Positions 33,427 to 43,568 of a DNA stretch of 64,000 nucleotides are shown piece after piece. Within the stretch, counting starts at the first letter, position 1. The number at the start of each line of letters is the position of its first letter. The notes beneath the pieces are model-generated. The model was given only the letters and a program-made list of their open reading frames with translations. It was not told the DNA's origin and made no database searches. This DNA is from Agrobacterium pusense (lineage in GTDB: Bacteria > Pseudomonadota > Alphaproteobacteria > Rhizobiales > Rhizobiaceae): assembly GCF_900102105.1 (NCBI RefSeq), contig NZ_FNBB01000001.1, positions 682,001 to 746,000 on the forward strand, given 5' to 3'. A program made the position numbers and the translations under genes.

Positions 33427-33771
33427 TTGAGGCTTCCGCGCTTTGCCCTTACCGAGATTTGCGGGCTGGCCGCCGACATTATCGTTTCCTGCCTGCTTAT
33501 GTTCTATCTCGGCGTTGATGCGCTCGTCGCCCGCGTGCCCGGCGCGGCAACGGGGCTCGCAACAAGCTGGCGGCTGAGGCCGAACGGTTTCTTGATGAAC
33601 GCCGTAACTTTTACCTCACGTATTGTCAGCGTCGGGCTTTTTGCGCTGCTGCAATGGCGCAACCCCCTGGTGCAACCGCTCGTGCCACTTGTCTTTTCAG
33701 CATTCGCGGCACTGTTGCTGGCGCTTTACGGCTATTGGCGGCTTCAAAGGCAACGGCAAGAGCGAGACTAA
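33427..33771 (+). CDS. membrane protein of unknown function, about 114 aa
   Basis: Open frame continuing from 33346; the start at TTG 33427 avoids overlap with the preceding gene, but has no clear ribosome site, so the 5' end is uncertain. Hydrophobic segments: [20 protein letters not shown], and [21 protein letters not shown], with a possible third around [11 protein letters not shown]; basic tail [10 protein letters not shown]. The stop overlaps the converging oxidoreductase stop by four bases. Possibly coupled with the small two-helix protein gene 14 bp upstream. Confidence 0.5.
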   Translation: MRLPRFALTEICGLAADIIVSCLLMFYLGVDALVARVPGAATGLATSWRLRPNGFLMNAVTFTSRIVSVGLFALLQWRNPLVQPLVPLVFSAFAALLLALYGYWRLQRQRQERD

Positions 33772-34751
33772 ACCGTTTCCCAGCCGTCCTTTTCCGCCGC
33801 CCGGTAGATGGCGTCGATGAAAAGCTGGTTCTTCCTTGAGCTTTCCAACGTGACGACGTCGCCCTCACCTTTCGCCGCACGGGCAAAGGCCTCCGCTTCC
33901 AGCTTGTACTGACGGCTGTCCTGAAACCGGAAGATTTGCGAGACGTTATGGGTCTGATTGGTTAACTCGATCTCTTCCGCACCCCACCTATTGGCGTTGA
34001 AGGGCGACTTTACCTCGATGTAACCGTCCGTGCCATGGAAGACCATGAGCTGGCGGGAGGCGAGTTGTGTCGCCAGATAGAAGCTCAGTTCAAAACCGCC
34101 GAAATCGGCCCTGACGCTAGCGTAGATATCCGTGCCGAATTCACTGTCGCGTTCGACGGTCGCTTGCACACGTTTCGGTTCCGCACCGGTGGCAAAACGC
34201 GTCACGATCGTCGGGTAGACGCCGATATCCGGCAGGGCGCCGCCGCCCAGTTCGGGAATATTACGCATATTACCGGGATCGCGGTTGAAGTAGGTGAAAG
34301 CGCCCTGCACATGTTTCAGCGAACCAATTGCGCCCGAAGCCAGCAGTTCTTTCACTTTCGCCCAGACCGGAGCGTAGGCCACCATGAAGGCCTCGGATAC
34401 GATAACGCCGTTACGGTCGCGCGCGGCGATAAGGGCGTCTATCTCCTCGGCCTTTAATGAAATCGGCTTTTCGCAAAGAACATGCTTGCCGGCATCAGCC
34501 GCCCTGACGGTCCATTCCACATGCTGCGAGGTGGGAAGCGGAATATAAACCGCATCGATGACATCAGAAGCCAGCATTTCTTCATAAGAGCCGAAAGCGT
34601 AGGGCACTGAAAAGCGATCGGCCACCGCGCGCGCTTTGGCAGGATCGCGGCTGGCGATGGCGCTGACCACACAGTTCTGTGCATCCTGTATTGCCGGAAT
34701 AACGTGGTCCTGAGCGATTTTCGCCGTTGAGATTATTCCGAAGCGCAACAT
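33768..34751 (-). CDS. Gfo/Idh/MocA family oxidoreductase
   Basis: NAD(P)-dependent sugar or inositol-type dehydrogenase, 327 aa. Rossmann start [21 protein letters not shown], then [45 protein letters not shown] (catalytic EKP lysine) and [36 protein letters not shown] is the second conserved block with the D-x-G-x-Y motif. ATG 34751 follows CGGGAGAACGG and is chosen over an upstream extension. Substrate unknown; no sugar-uptake genes nearby. Confidence 0.92.
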   Translation of the reverse strand: MLRFGIISTAKIAQDHVIPAIQDAQNCVVSAIASRDPAKARAVADRFSVPYAFGSYEEMLASDVIDAVYIPLPTSQHVEWTVRAADAGKHVLCEKPISLKAEEIDALIAARDRNGVIVSEAFMVAYAPVWAKVKELLASGAIGSLKHVQGAFTYFNRDPGNMRNIPELGGGALPDIGVYPTIVTRFATGAEPKRVQATVERDSEFGTDIYASVRADFGGFELSFYLATQLASRQLMVFHGTDGYIEVKSPFNANRWGAEEIELTNQTHNVSQIFRFQDSRQYKLEAEAFARAAKGEGDVVTLESSRKNQLFIDAIYRAAEKDGWETV

Positions 34752-34929
34752 TCCGTTCTCCCGTTCTGTCATTCCTGGAAACTTAGCACCGCCACACACT
34801 CTGGCAAGCCGCGGCAGCGCGACTGATAAAGAATGGCCGGATCTGTCCGGTCATTGTCGGTCTGGCTGCTTTTATACGCACATTAAAAGAGAAATGATGC
34901 TAGACATGAACCCAACGGAGAACCGTGAA

Positions 34930-35490
34930 ATGTCCTCTTCCAACACCGCGCTGCTTGTCATCGACGTTCAGGAATCCTTTCGTCACGCCCCCTACTTTGA
35001 TGAAAGCGGCCTCACGCTTTATCTTGAGAAGCAGCAGGCGCTTATCGATGGCGCCAAAGCTGCTGGTATTCCCGTTGTGCAGATCTTCCATGTCGATGGT
35101 GACAAGGCCTTCTCAAAAGACAGCGGTTACATCCGTGCACTTGAGGGCGTAAGAATTACCCCAGATGTCACCTTTCACAAGAACCGCCATTCGGCCTTTG
35201 CCGGCACCGGTCTTGAAATCTGGCTGACTGAGAAGGGCATCAACCGATTGATCGTCTCCGGCATCCGTACCGAGCAATGCTGCGAAACCACGACCCGGCA
35301 CGCTTCCGATCTTGGTTACAAAGTCGACTACGTCAGCGAAGCGACGCTGACTTTCCCGATGACACATGCTTCCGGCACCGTTTTCAGTGCGGAAGATATC
35401 CGCAAGCGAACCGAACTGGTGCTGGCTGGCCGCTTCGCGCGCATCGCAACTGTCAGCGACGTGCTTGCAACCATCAAAGAGGCCGCCTGA
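34930..35490 (+). CDS. isochorismatase-like cysteine hydrolase
   Basis: 186 aa from the ATG at 34930, which follows GGAGAACCGTGAA. The catalytic triad can be read: Asp12 in LLVIDVQESF, Lys84 in FHKNRHSAF, and Cys117 in SGIRTEQCCETTTRHASDLGY. The family hydrolyses isochorismate, nicotinamide, N-carbamoyl compounds and similar amides. The next gene, a GlxA-type regulator, overlaps its stop codon (TGATG), a pairing often seen for amidohydrolases of this family; the regulator probably controls it. Confidence 0.9.
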   Translation: MSSSNTALLVIDVQESFRHAPYFDESGLTLYLEKQQALIDGAKAAGIPVVQIFHVDGDKAFSKDSGYIRALEGVRITPDVTFHKNRHSAFAGTGLEIWLTEKGINRLIVSGIRTEQCCETTTRHASDLGYKVDYVSEATLTFPMTHASGTVFSAEDIRKRTELVLAGRFARIATVSDVLATIKEAA

Positions 35491-36473
35491 TGGATGAGGG
35501 CGGCACCCGCGTCGTTCCCTTTTATACGCTTGTGCCGCCACATGCGCTGTTGCTCGATATAGCCGGCCCGCTTGAGGTGATCCGTTATGCCAACGGGGAA
35601 CAGCGCGACATTCATTTTGACTGCCGGTACATTGCTGCGAGCGACGAACAACAAACTTCCATTGGTCTTGCGCTTGCCCGGCTTGAGAGCTTGCCGGCGA
35701 CGTTGCCGGAAAATGCTCTTCTACTGATCTCCGGGAGCACATCACGCTTCGACAGTGATCCGGGAACGCAGCGTGAGCGGCAGGCGCTGGCGACATGGCT
35801 GCGCCGTGCGGTGCGTCCCGACACCACGGTGATTTCCATTTGCTCCGGCGCGCTTCTGGCGGGCGAAGCGGGCCTTTTCGACGGCCGCAACTGCACGACC
35901 CATGCCGACTGTATAGAGGGGCTACGCCGCATTGCGCCATTGTCACAGGTGGCCGAAAACCGCCTTTTCGTGGAGGACGGCAACCGTTTCTCCAGCGCCG
36001 GTATTTCCACCGGCATCGACCTGATGCTGCATGTGGTCTCCCGGCTGACATCGCCTGCGGTTGCGGCACGCATCGCCAAAACCATGGTGGTTTATCTCAG
36101 GCGTAGCGGTAACGATCCGCAAATCTCCCCCTGGCTCACAGGCCGCAACCACATCCATCCCGCCATTCACCGGGTGCAGGACCGCGTGATGGCCGAACCG
36201 GCGCAGGACTGGTCGCTGGAGCGGCTAGCGGATATCGCCGCGCTCAGCGAAAGGCATCTCTCACGTCTGTTTCGCGAGCATGCCGGCATCAGCGTCATCG
36301 ATTATGTCAACCTGATGCGGGTCAACCTCGCCCGTGATATTCTCGCAAACAGCCGCCTTGATATGGAGGCCATTGCCGAACGGGCGGGTTTTGCCTCCGC
36401 CCGGCATTTGCGGCGGGTCTGGCAGCAGCATAACCGGTATCCGCCCAGCCACTATCGCGGCTTTCACGCCTGA
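35490..36473 (+). CDS. GlxA family AraC-type transcriptional regulator
   Basis: 327 aa. N-terminal DJ-1/PfpI-like domain (about 1-190): FYTLVPPHALLLDIAGPLEVIRYAN, LLISGSTS, VISICSGALLAGEAGLFDG with the nucleophile-elbow cysteine, and THADCIEGL. C-terminal AraC domain with two helix-turn-helix units: WSLERLADIAALSERHLSRLFREHAGISVIDYVNLMRVNLARDIL and MEAIAERAGFASARHLRRVWQQH. The ATG overlaps the stop of the cysteine hydrolase gene. Ligand unknown. Confidence 0.93.
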   Translation: MDEGGTRVVPFYTLVPPHALLLDIAGPLEVIRYANGEQRDIHFDCRYIAASDEQQTSIGLALARLESLPATLPENALLLISGSTSRFDSDPGTQRERQALATWLRRAVRPDTTVISICSGALLAGEAGLFDGRNCTTHADCIEGLRRIAPLSQVAENRLFVEDGNRFSSAGISTGIDLMLHVVSRLTSPAVAARIAKTMVVYLRRSGNDPQISPWLTGRNHIHPAIHRVQDRVMAEPAQDWSLERLADIAALSERHLSRLFREHAGISVIDYVNLMRVNLARDILANSRLDMEAIAERAGFASARHLRRVWQQHNRYPPSHYRGFHA

Positions 36474-36580
36474 TAATCTCGGACCTCCCGCAGCCTGATG
36501 ATTGCCATCAAAGGAATTGAATGGTTATGCCGGCGGGCAGTTGCTAACCTTGCGATAAGACAGCAACAGGAGCATTCCCC

Positions 36581-37531
36581 GTGGAAAAACGAAGCCTCGG
36601 CCGCACCGGCCTCTCCATCGCCCCCATCGTCTTCGGCGGCAACGTGTTTGGCTGGACAGCGGATGAAAAGACGTCCTTTGCCCTGCTTGACGCCTTTTTT
36701 GATGCGGGGTTCAACGCCATCGACACGGCGGATGTCTATTCCGCTTGGGTGGATGGGCATGTGGGCGGTGAATCCGAGGCCATCATCGGCAAGTGGCTGA
36801 AACAATCCGGCGTCAGGCGCGAGGACGCGGTGATCGTCACCAAGGTAGGTTTCGACAATCGCGGCCAGAAGACCGGTCTCAGTGCCAAGTGGATCGCCGA
36901 AGCCGTCGAAGCTTCGCTGAAGCGGCTTCAGACTGATTATATCGACCTTTACCTCGCGCATAAGCCGGATGCCGACGTGCCGCTGGAAGAAACACTTGCC
37001 GCCTTCGCAAAACTGAAGGAACAGGGAAAAATTCGCGCCATAGGCTGCTCCAACTATTCCGCGAGCCAGCTTCAGGATGCGCTGGACACGGCAGAAAAAA
37101 ATAATCTTCCGCGTTACGACGTGCTGCAGCCGGAATACAATCTCTATAACCGCAAGGATTTCGAAGGCCCGCTTGCCGAGCTTTGCCAGAAGGAAGAGAT
37201 TGGCGTCATCAATTATTACAGCCTAGCGGCCGGCTTTCTGACCGGGAAATATCGTGCCAAGGCCGATACAGAGGGCGTCGCCCGCAGCTATCGCGTGGGC
37301 GAATATGTCAATGCCCGTGGCCTTGCCGTTCTGGGGGCCATGGATGCGGTGGCAGTCGAAACGGGGGCCAAGCTTGCAGATATTGCGCTGGCCTGGCTGT
37401 TGAGAAAGAAGGCGATAACCGCGCCCATCGCCAGCGCCACCAGCCTGTCCCAGCTCGAAAGCTTCAAACGCGCCGTCGAGTTGAACCTGACGGATGAGAT
37501 GATGACGCTTCTCGACAAGGCGGGTGCATAA
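36581..37531 (+). CDS. aldo/keto reductase
   Basis: NADPH-dependent TIM-barrel oxidoreductase, 316 aa. Start is GTG 36581 after CAACAGGAG, giving MEKRSLGRTGLSIAPIVFGG. The catalytic tetrad is seen: Asp48 and Tyr53 in AIDTADVYS, Lys88 in VIVTKVGF, His127 in LYLAHKPD. IGCSNYSASQL and the C-terminal cofactor part ITAPIASATSLSQLESF fit the AKR family. The following GNAT gene starts immediately after the stop. Confidence 0.93.
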   Translation: MEKRSLGRTGLSIAPIVFGGNVFGWTADEKTSFALLDAFFDAGFNAIDTADVYSAWVDGHVGGESEAIIGKWLKQSGVRREDAVIVTKVGFDNRGQKTGLSAKWIAEAVEASLKRLQTDYIDLYLAHKPDADVPLEETLAAFAKLKEQGKIRAIGCSNYSASQLQDALDTAEKNNLPRYDVLQPEYNLYNRKDFEGPLAELCQKEEIGVINYYSLAAGFLTGKYRAKADTEGVARSYRVGEYVNARGLAVLGAMDAVAVETGAKLADIALAWLLRKKAITAPIASATSLSQLESFKRAVELNLTDEMMTLLDKAGA

Positions 37532-37975
37532 ATGGAGCTTGTAATTCGCGATGCGCAGCCGGCTGACCGGGCGGAATGGCTGCGCCTGTGGAACGACTAT
37601 CTCGCCTTTTACGATGTCGATCTTGCCGACGAGGTAACCGACCATACATGGGAGCGCATTCTCGACCCCGCCTCCCGCGTTTCGATGCGGGTGGCAATGC
37701 TTGGCGACCGCATGGCCGGTTTCGCCATTCACCACTTCCATGATTCCACTTGGGTGAAAACGCCTGACTGCTATCTGGAAGACCTTTTTGTCGATGGCGA
37801 AATCCGCGGTAAGGGGACGGGCCGGGCGCTGATGGACGACCTTATCGCTATCTGCAAGGAAAAGGGCTGGTCCAGGCTTTACTGGAACACCGGCGAGGAC
37901 AATCACCGCGCCCAGAAGCTCTACGACAGCTACGTGAAAAACGACGGCCATATCCGCTATCGCATCACCTTCTGA
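37532..37975 (+). CDS. GNAT family N-acetyltransferase
   Basis: 147 aa. MELVIRDAQPADRAEWLRLWNDYLAFYD opens the fold; FAIHHFHDSTWVKTPDCYLEDLFVDGEIRGKGTGRALMDDLI carries motif A with the R/Q-x-x-G-x-G-type loop (RGKGTG); WSRLYWNTGEDNHRAQKLYDSY is motif B. It starts on the base after the aldo/keto reductase stop, so the two are one operon. Acceptor unknown. It converges on lysR with no spacer. Confidence 0.9.
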   Translation: MELVIRDAQPADRAEWLRLWNDYLAFYDVDLADEVTDHTWERILDPASRVSMRVAMLGDRMAGFAIHHFHDSTWVKTPDCYLEDLFVDGEIRGKGTGRALMDDLIAICKEKGWSRLYWNTGEDNHRAQKLYDSYVKNDGHIRYRITF

Positions 37976-38866
37976 TCACCCCCGGAAGCGGAAGAAATCC
38001 ACGAAGGCCCTCAGCGCCGGACGCATCTGCCGGCGCGAGGGGTAATAGATGTAAAATCCATCAAACGGCGCGCACCAATCCTCGAGAACGCGGATCAGCC
38101 TGCCCTCCCTTATATCGTCTTCGACACGCTGTTCAAAAACGAAGGCAAGCCCTGCACCGTCTATCGCCGCCCGGCGAATGAGACTTTGGTCCGACAGGAT
38201 CAGCGGCCCCTGAACGTCGACCACAAGCGCTTTGCCATTTTTCTCCAGCTCCCAGCGATAGATCAATCCACTCGCAAAACGCCGGCGGATGCAGCGATGC
38301 CGGATGAGGTCCCTCGGATCACGGGGAGGCGGATTTTCCGCAAAATAGGACGGTGCGCCGACAATCGCGCCACGCCAGGCCCCGCTCGCTTTCACGGCGA
38401 TCATATCTGCATCGAGATGTTCCCCGAGACGAAGCCCGGCATCGAAACCTTTTGCGACAATATCTTCAAAGCGATCATCGGTCGAAATTTCGAGGGAGAT
38501 TTCGGGATAGAGCCGCAGGAATTCCCCCAGCCGGGGCACAATAAGATCTTCAGCGGCAAGTCTGGGGAGAGTGATGCGCAAAGGACCTGCGGGTCGACCG
38601 CCCTGTTCGGCAAGGGTATCGATGACGGCGTCGATATCGGCAAGCGCCGGACCCAAGGTTTCGAGAAGCCGCTTTCCTTCCTCTGTCGGAGAAACGCTGC
38701 GGGTGGTACGGTGAAGTAGCCGCAGGCCCAGGCTCGCCTCCAGCGACGAGACCGCATGGCTGACGGCGGAAGGGGCAATGCCGAGTTCGGCAGCCGCCTT
38801 GCGAAAGCTCCGGCCTTCGGCAACGGCGGAGAGAACGGCCAGTTGGGAGAGTTGCACACGGTTCAT
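37976..38866 (-). CDS. LysR family transcriptional regulator
   Basis: 296 aa. N-terminal winged helix: QLSQLAVLSAVAEGRSFRKAAAELGIAPSAVSHAVSSLEASLGLRLLHRTTRSVSPTEEG. The effector domain follows (PLRITLPRLAAEDLIVPRLGEFLRLYPEISLEIS, DRFEDIVAKGFDAGLRLG). It resembles LysR members that control neighbouring aldo/keto reductases. Divergent from an aldo/keto reductase gene with a palindrome overlapping its start codon. Confidence 0.93.
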   Translation of the reverse strand: MNRVQLSQLAVLSAVAEGRSFRKAAAELGIAPSAVSHAVSSLEASLGLRLLHRTTRSVSPTEEGKRLLETLGPALADIDAVIDTLAEQGGRPAGPLRITLPRLAAEDLIVPRLGEFLRLYPEISLEISTDDRFEDIVAKGFDAGLRLGEHLDADMIAVKASGAWRGAIVGAPSYFAENPPPRDPRDLIRHRCIRRRFASGLIYRWELEKNGKALVVDVQGPLILSDQSLIRRAAIDGAGLAFVFEQRVEDDIREGRLIRVLEDWCAPFDGFYIYYPSRRQMRPALRAFVDFFRFRG

Positions 38867-38886
38867 TGTTCTAAATTATAGAACAA
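38866..38886. promoter_or_regulatory. LysR-type binding dyad TTGTTCTA-AATTA-TAGAACAA
   Basis: Exact 8-bp inverted repeat adjoining the lysR start codon and about 97 bp before the divergent aldo/keto reductase ATG. It contains an interrupted-dyad architecture expected of LysR recognition sites. Confidence 0.7.
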
Positions 38887-38982
38887 CCCACGCGGATTTG
38901 CAGCGATTATTTTTCCTGCTCTCATTCGCTATGTTCCCATCACGCCCTGATGACGGGCGGTTCCTTATGGAAGGACGAACAG

Positions 38983-39984
38983 ATGAAAAGCAGAACCCTT
39001 GGAGACAATCTGACCGTATCGGCGCTCGGCCTCGGTTGCATGGGAATGACCCATGCCTATAGCCCGACGGGCGATGAAAGCAGTGCGATCGCGACGCTGC
39101 ATCGCGCTGTTGACCTCGGCGTTACATTTTTCGATACGGCGGAAGTTTATGGGCCCTACACGAACGAAATTCTCCTCGGCAAGGGCCTGAAGCCTTATCG
39201 TGACAAGGTGGTGATTGCCACCAAGTTCGGCTTCAAGATTGATGGCAGCAAACCCGCGGGCCAGATGATGGTGGGAACGGACGGTCGACCGGAAAATGTT
39301 CGTGCCGTCGCCGAAGCCTCCCTCAAGCGCCTCGACGTTGACGCCATCGACCTCTTTTACCAGCACCGTGTCGACCCCGATGTGCCAATCGAAGAAACTG
39401 TGGGGGCGATGGCGGAACTGGTGAAGCAGGGCAAGGTAAAACATCTCGGCCTTTCCGAAGCCAGTGCCGAAACGCTTCGAAAAGCCCACGCCACCCACCC
39501 GATTGCCGCCATTCAGAGCGAGTACTCGCTGTGGACCCGCGACCCGGAAGAAAATGGCGTGCTGGATACCTGCCGTGAGCTTGGCATCGGTTTCGTACCG
39601 TTCAGCCCGCTTGGGCGCGGTGCGCTGACCGGAGCGCTGAAATCGCTGGACGGACTTGCGGCCGATGATTTCCGGCGTGGCCTGCCGCGTTTCCAGGGTG
39701 AAAACTTCGACGCGAACCTGGCGCTGGTCAGACTTCTGGAAGACATGGCTGCCGAAAAGGGTGTGACTGCCGGGCAACTGGCATTGGCCTGGGTGTTGGC
39801 GCAGGGGGATTTCATCGTACCGATCCCGGGCACCACGAAGATTGCCAATCTGGAGAAAAACGTCGCGGCCGCTGATGTGTCCCTGACGCCGGAAGAAGTC
39901 GAAAGCCTTGGCGCGTTGCTGGCTCCGTCCAAGGTTGCGGGCGAACGTTATCCCGAACGCATGTCACAGATGGCCAATCGTTAA
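38983..39984 (+). CDS. aldo/keto reductase (AKR13-like)
   Basis: 333 aa. [28 protein letters not shown] is typical of the AKR13 group. Tetrad: Asp51 and Tyr56 in [14 protein letters not shown], Lys81 in VIATKFGF, His128 in [21 protein letters not shown]. The C-terminal cofactor-binding part is [20 protein letters not shown] 38983 follows AAGGACGAACAG. Likely target of the divergent LysR regulator. A strong terminator closes the gene. Confidence 0.94.
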   Translation: MKSRTLGDNLTVSALGLGCMGMTHAYSPTGDESSAIATLHRAVDLGVTFFDTAEVYGPYTNEILLGKGLKPYRDKVVIATKFGFKIDGSKPAGQMMVGTDGRPENVRAVAEASLKRLDVDAIDLFYQHRVDPDVPIEETVGAMAELVKQGKVKHLGLSEASAETLRKAHATHPIAAIQSEYSLWTRDPEENGVLDTCRELGIGFVPFSPLGRGALTGALKSLDGLAADDFRRGLPRFQGENFDANLALVRLLEDMAAEKGVTAGQLALAWVLAQGDFIVPIPGTTKIANLEKNVAAADVSLTPEEVESLGALLAPSKVAGERYPERMSQMANR

Positions 39985-39990
39985 AAAACA

Positions 39991-40020
39991 AAAAGCCGCG
40001 GTGGTTGCCGCGGCTTTTTT
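39991..40020. terminator. bidirectional terminator between the aldo/keto reductase gene and pheT
   Basis: AAAAGCCGCGG (39991-40001) pairs with CCGCGGCTTTT (40008-40018), with T-runs on both sides. It serves both converging transcripts. Confidence 0.88.
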
Positions 40021-40037
40021 CAATCTGTTATCCGACG

Positions 40038-42461
40038 TCAGGCGCGCAGAACGCCGCCTGTCGATTTCTCGACATTGCCGACGATCTTGGCCGTCAAGGC
40101 TTCGAAATCCTCATCGGTCAGAGTTTTGTCGACCGGTTGAATCTGCACTTCGATGGCGACCGACTTGCGGTTTTCTCCGAGCGATGCGCCTTCGAAAATA
40201 TCGAAGACATTGACGCCTGTGATCAGTTTGCGATCAGCGCTCGTTGCCGCCTTGATGATCGCCCCCGCCTCTACGGCCTTGTCAACCACGAAGGCGAAGT
40301 CGCGCTTGACCGCCTGGAAGGGGGAGAGTTCGAGCGCAGGCTTGGTGCGGGTGGCTTTCTTCTTCGGCTCCTGCATGGCGTCGAGATAAATCTCGAAACC
40401 GCAATAGACACCCGACACATCCAGCTCGGACAGTGTTTTCGGATGGAATTCACCGAAGTAACCAAGCACGACCTTCGGGCCCATCTTGATGGTGCCGGAG
40501 CGGCCGGGATGATACCAGGCAGGCCCGCCGGCCTCGATCTGGACATTGGCCATGGGGAGGCCGCAGGCTTCCAGCACCGTCAGTGCATCCGCCTTTGCGT
40601 CGTAGACATCCACGGGCTTGCCGCCGCCCTTGGACGCATTGGACCACATGCGGCCGCTGCCAGCGAGCGAGGCCGTGCCACGGCGAACACCGCCAGCAAC
40701 ACGGCGCTGCGTATCAGGCGTGTCGCCTTCATAGGTGCCGGAGACCTCGAAGATTGCGACGTCACCATAGCCCTTGTCGGCATTGCGCTGTGCGGCGGTC
40801 AGCAGGCCCGGCAGCAGCGAGGGCCGCATATCTGACATATCGGCCGCAATCGGGTTGGCGAGCTTCAGCGCCGGCGAGCCGCCGCCGAATAGCTTCGCCT
40901 GCGCTTCCGGGATGAAGGACCAAGTGACGGCCTCCAGCATGCCGCGGCTTGCCAGCGCACGGCGCGCGGTGCGCGTGCGGACCTGCAGCGTGGTCAGGAT
41001 GCGACCGTTGACGGCACCGAAGCTTTCCAGCGGCTCGGGTTTGATATTGTCAACGCCATGAATGCGCATGACCTCTTCAACCAGATCAGCCTTGCCGTCG
41101 ACATCCGGGCGCCAGGACGGCACAGTGACGGATACGCGCTCGCCCGTTCCCTCGACCCCAAAACCCAGGCCCTTGAGGATGGCCAGGCTCTCTTCAGCCG
41201 AGACTTCGAGCCCCGTCAGCCGCTTCACTTCCGCAAGCGGGAAATCCACGACCTTGGGCTGATATCCCTTGTAACCAACGACCCTGGCTTCGCCGGCAAC
41301 GCCGCCGCAGAGCTCCAGAACCAGTTCGGTGGTCCGCTCCAGGCCCGGAACCATGTATTCCGGATCGACACCGCGCTCGAAACGGTAGCGCGCATCGGTG
41401 ATGATGCCGAGCGAACGGCCGGTCTTGGCAATGTTGATCGGGTCCCAGAGGGCGGATTCGATCAGCACGTCGACGGTGTTTTCGTCGCAGCCGGAATGTT
41501 CGCCACCCATCACGCCGCCGATAGACTCGAGGCCCTTTTCATCGGCGATGACGACATTGTTCGGGCCGAGCTTATATTCACGCTGATCGAGCGCGAGGAT
41601 CGTCTCACCCTCCTTTGCGCGGCGAACGGTCAGATCACCCTTGACCTTGGCGGCGTCGAAGACGTGCATCGGCCGGCCCTGATCGAAGGTCATGTAGTTG
41701 GTGATATCAACAAGCGCATTGATCGGACGCAGGCCGATCGCCAGAAGACGCTGCCGCATCCATTTCGGGCTGGGGCCGTTCTTCACACCGCGCACGATGC
41801 GTAGCGAGAAGCCAGGGCAGAGGGCGGGATCGTCCAGTTCCAGCTTCACATCGACGGGCGTTGCGCCTTCCACCTTGAAGGAGGGTGCAGGCTTTGTCTT
41901 CAGCTTGCCGAGACCGGAGGCCGCGAGATCACGCGCAATGCCGTAGATCGAGGTGCAGTCCGGACGATTGGGCGTGAGATTGATCTCGATGACAGGATCA
42001 TCGAGGCCGGCATATGATGCGAAGGAAGTACCGACGGGCGCATCCGCCGGCAGGTCAATGATGCCGTCGTGATCGTCGGAAATGTTGAGCTCCTTTTCGG
42101 AGCACATCATGCCATGGCTTTCCACACCGCGAATCTTCCCGATGGCGAGCGTGACATCGATGCCCGGGACATAGGTGCCGGGACGTGCGAGCGCACCGAC
42201 GAGGCCAGCGCGCGCATTCGGTGCACCGCAGACGATCTGCACCGGCTTGCCGTCACCGGCATCGACCATCAGCACTTTCAGGCGGTCGGCCTCCGGGTGC
42301 TTTTCAGCGGAAACCACCTTGGCAATGACGAAGGGCTTGTAGGCCGCCTTGTCGTCAACATCCTCGACCTCAAGGCCAATCGCCGTCAACCGCTCGCAAA
42401 TCTCGTCCAGCGTCGCATCGGTATCGAGATGCTCTTTCAGCCAGGAAAGAGTGAATTTCAT
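40038..42461 (-). CDS. pheT: phenylalanine-tRNA ligase beta subunit
   Basis: 807 aa, full length. [33 protein letters not shown] begins it; an N-terminal tRNA-binding (EMAP-like) domain follows ([33 protein letters not shown]). The B3/B4 and B5 parts ([25 protein letters not shown]) precede the core-like catalytic domain, and the anticodon-binding FDX-ACB tail ends [20 protein letters not shown]. It follows pheS by 24 bp and ends at the terminator shared with the aldo/keto reductase gene. Confidence 0.97.
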   Translation of the reverse strand: MKFTLSWLKEHLDTDATLDEICERLTAIGLEVEDVDDKAAYKPFVIAKVVSAEKHPEADRLKVLMVDAGDGKPVQIVCGAPNARAGLVGALARPGTYVPGIDVTLAIGKIRGVESHGMMCSEKELNISDDHDGIIDLPADAPVGTSFASYAGLDDPVIEINLTPNRPDCTSIYGIARDLAASGLGKLKTKPAPSFKVEGATPVDVKLELDDPALCPGFSLRIVRGVKNGPSPKWMRQRLLAIGLRPINALVDITNYMTFDQGRPMHVFDAAKVKGDLTVRRAKEGETILALDQREYKLGPNNVVIADEKGLESIGGVMGGEHSGCDENTVDVLIESALWDPINIAKTGRSLGIITDARYRFERGVDPEYMVPGLERTTELVLELCGGVAGEARVVGYKGYQPKVVDFPLAEVKRLTGLEVSAEESLAILKGLGFGVEGTGERVSVTVPSWRPDVDGKADLVEEVMRIHGVDNIKPEPLESFGAVNGRILTTLQVRTRTARRALASRGMLEAVTWSFIPEAQAKLFGGGSPALKLANPIAADMSDMRPSLLPGLLTAAQRNADKGYGDVAIFEVSGTYEGDTPDTQRRVAGGVRRGTASLAGSGRMWSNASKGGGKPVDVYDAKADALTVLEACGLPMANVQIEAGGPAWYHPGRSGTIKMGPKVVLGYFGEFHPKTLSELDVSGVYCGFEIYLDAMQEPKKKATRTKPALELSPFQAVKRDFAFVVDKAVEAGAIIKAATSADRKLITGVNVFDIFEGASLGENRKSVAIEVQIQPVDKTLTDEDFEALTAKIVGNVEKSTGGVLRA

Positions 42462-42485
42462 GTCTTTGCTCCTTGGCTAACCGGA

Positions 42486-43568
42486 TTAAACGCTCAGACC
42501 GCCGAACAGCGTCGGCATGTCGAGCGGGCGGAACCCGTAGTGGTTCATCCAGCGGACATCGGCGTTGAAGAAATCGCGCAGATCGGGCATGCCGTATTTA
42601 AGCATGGCGATGCGGTCGAGACCCATGCCCCAGGCAAAGCCCTGATATTCATCCGGATCCAGCCCGCCGGCGCGCAGCACGTTTGGGTGCACCATGCCGC
42701 AGCCGAGAATTTCCATCCAGTCCTTGCCCTCGCCGAACTTGACGATGGGGCCGGAACGGTCGCACTGGATATCCACCTCGAAGCTTGGCTCCGTGAAGGG
42801 GAAGAAGGACGGGCGGAAGCGCATGACGACGCTGTCGACCTCGAAGAAGGCCTTGCAGAACTCCTCAAGAATCCAGCGCAGATTGCCGACATGCGCCTTC
42901 TTGTCGATGACAAGACCTTCGACCTGATGGAACATCGGCGAATGGGTGGCATCGGAATCCTGGCGATAGGTCTTGCCGGGGATGACGATGCGGATCGGCG
43001 GCTTCTGGCTCTCCATGGTGCGGATCTGCACCGGTGAGGTGTGGGTGCGCAGCACCTTACGCTCGCCTTTTTCGTCCGGCTGGAAGAAGAAGGTATCGTG
43101 CATCTCGCGGGCCGGGTGGCCTTCCGGGAAGTTCAGTGCCGTGAAATTGTAATAGTCAGTCTCGATGTCAGGACCTTCGGCGATGGAGAAACCCATATCC
43201 GCGAAGATGGCAGTGATTTCGTCGACGATCTGACTGATGGGATGAATGCGACCGCGCTCTGCCGGAGACTGGCGGACGGGCAGGCTGACGTCCACCGTTT
43301 CGGCCTTGAGACGCGCGGCGATGGCGGCGTCTTTCAGCGCGTTCTTGCGCTCGCCGATGAGGTCGGTAATTTCGGTCTTGAGCTGATTAATAGCGGCGCC
43401 GCGGGTCTGGCGCTCCTCCGGGCTCATGCTGCCAAGCGTCTTCAGAAGCTCCGAAACCGAGCCCTTCTTGCCAAGCGCGGAGACGCGCACGGCTTCGATG
43501 GCCGGTTCATCGGCAGCGGCGGCGATCTCCGACATCAATTGCGATTTCAAGGTATCAAGTTCAGTCAT
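42486..43568 (-). CDS. pheS: phenylalanine-tRNA ligase alpha subunit
   Basis: Catalytic class II aminoacyl-tRNA synthetase subunit, 360 aa. An N-terminal coiled coil is followed by motif 2 region KGRLHPISQ-like [58 protein letters not shown], and motif 3 [22 protein letters not shown]. The start codon region overlaps the end of the upstream kinase-like gene by 8 bp, so the three genes are one operon. Confidence 0.97.
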   Translation of the reverse strand: MTELDTLKSQLMSEIAAAADEPAIEAVRVSALGKKGSVSELLKTLGSMSPEERQTRGAAINQLKTEITDLIGERKNALKDAAIAARLKAETVDVSLPVRQSPAERGRIHPISQIVDEITAIFADMGFSIAEGPDIETDYYNFTALNFPEGHPAREMHDTFFFQPDEKGERKVLRTHTSPVQIRTMESQKPPIRIVIPGKTYRQDSDATHSPMFHQVEGLVIDKKAHVGNLRWILEEFCKAFFEVDSVVMRFRPSFFPFTEPSFEVDIQCDRSGPIVKFGEGKDWMEILGCGMVHPNVLRAGGLDPDEYQGFAWGMGLDRIAMLKYGMPDLRDFFNADVRWMNHYGFRPLDMPTLFGGLSV

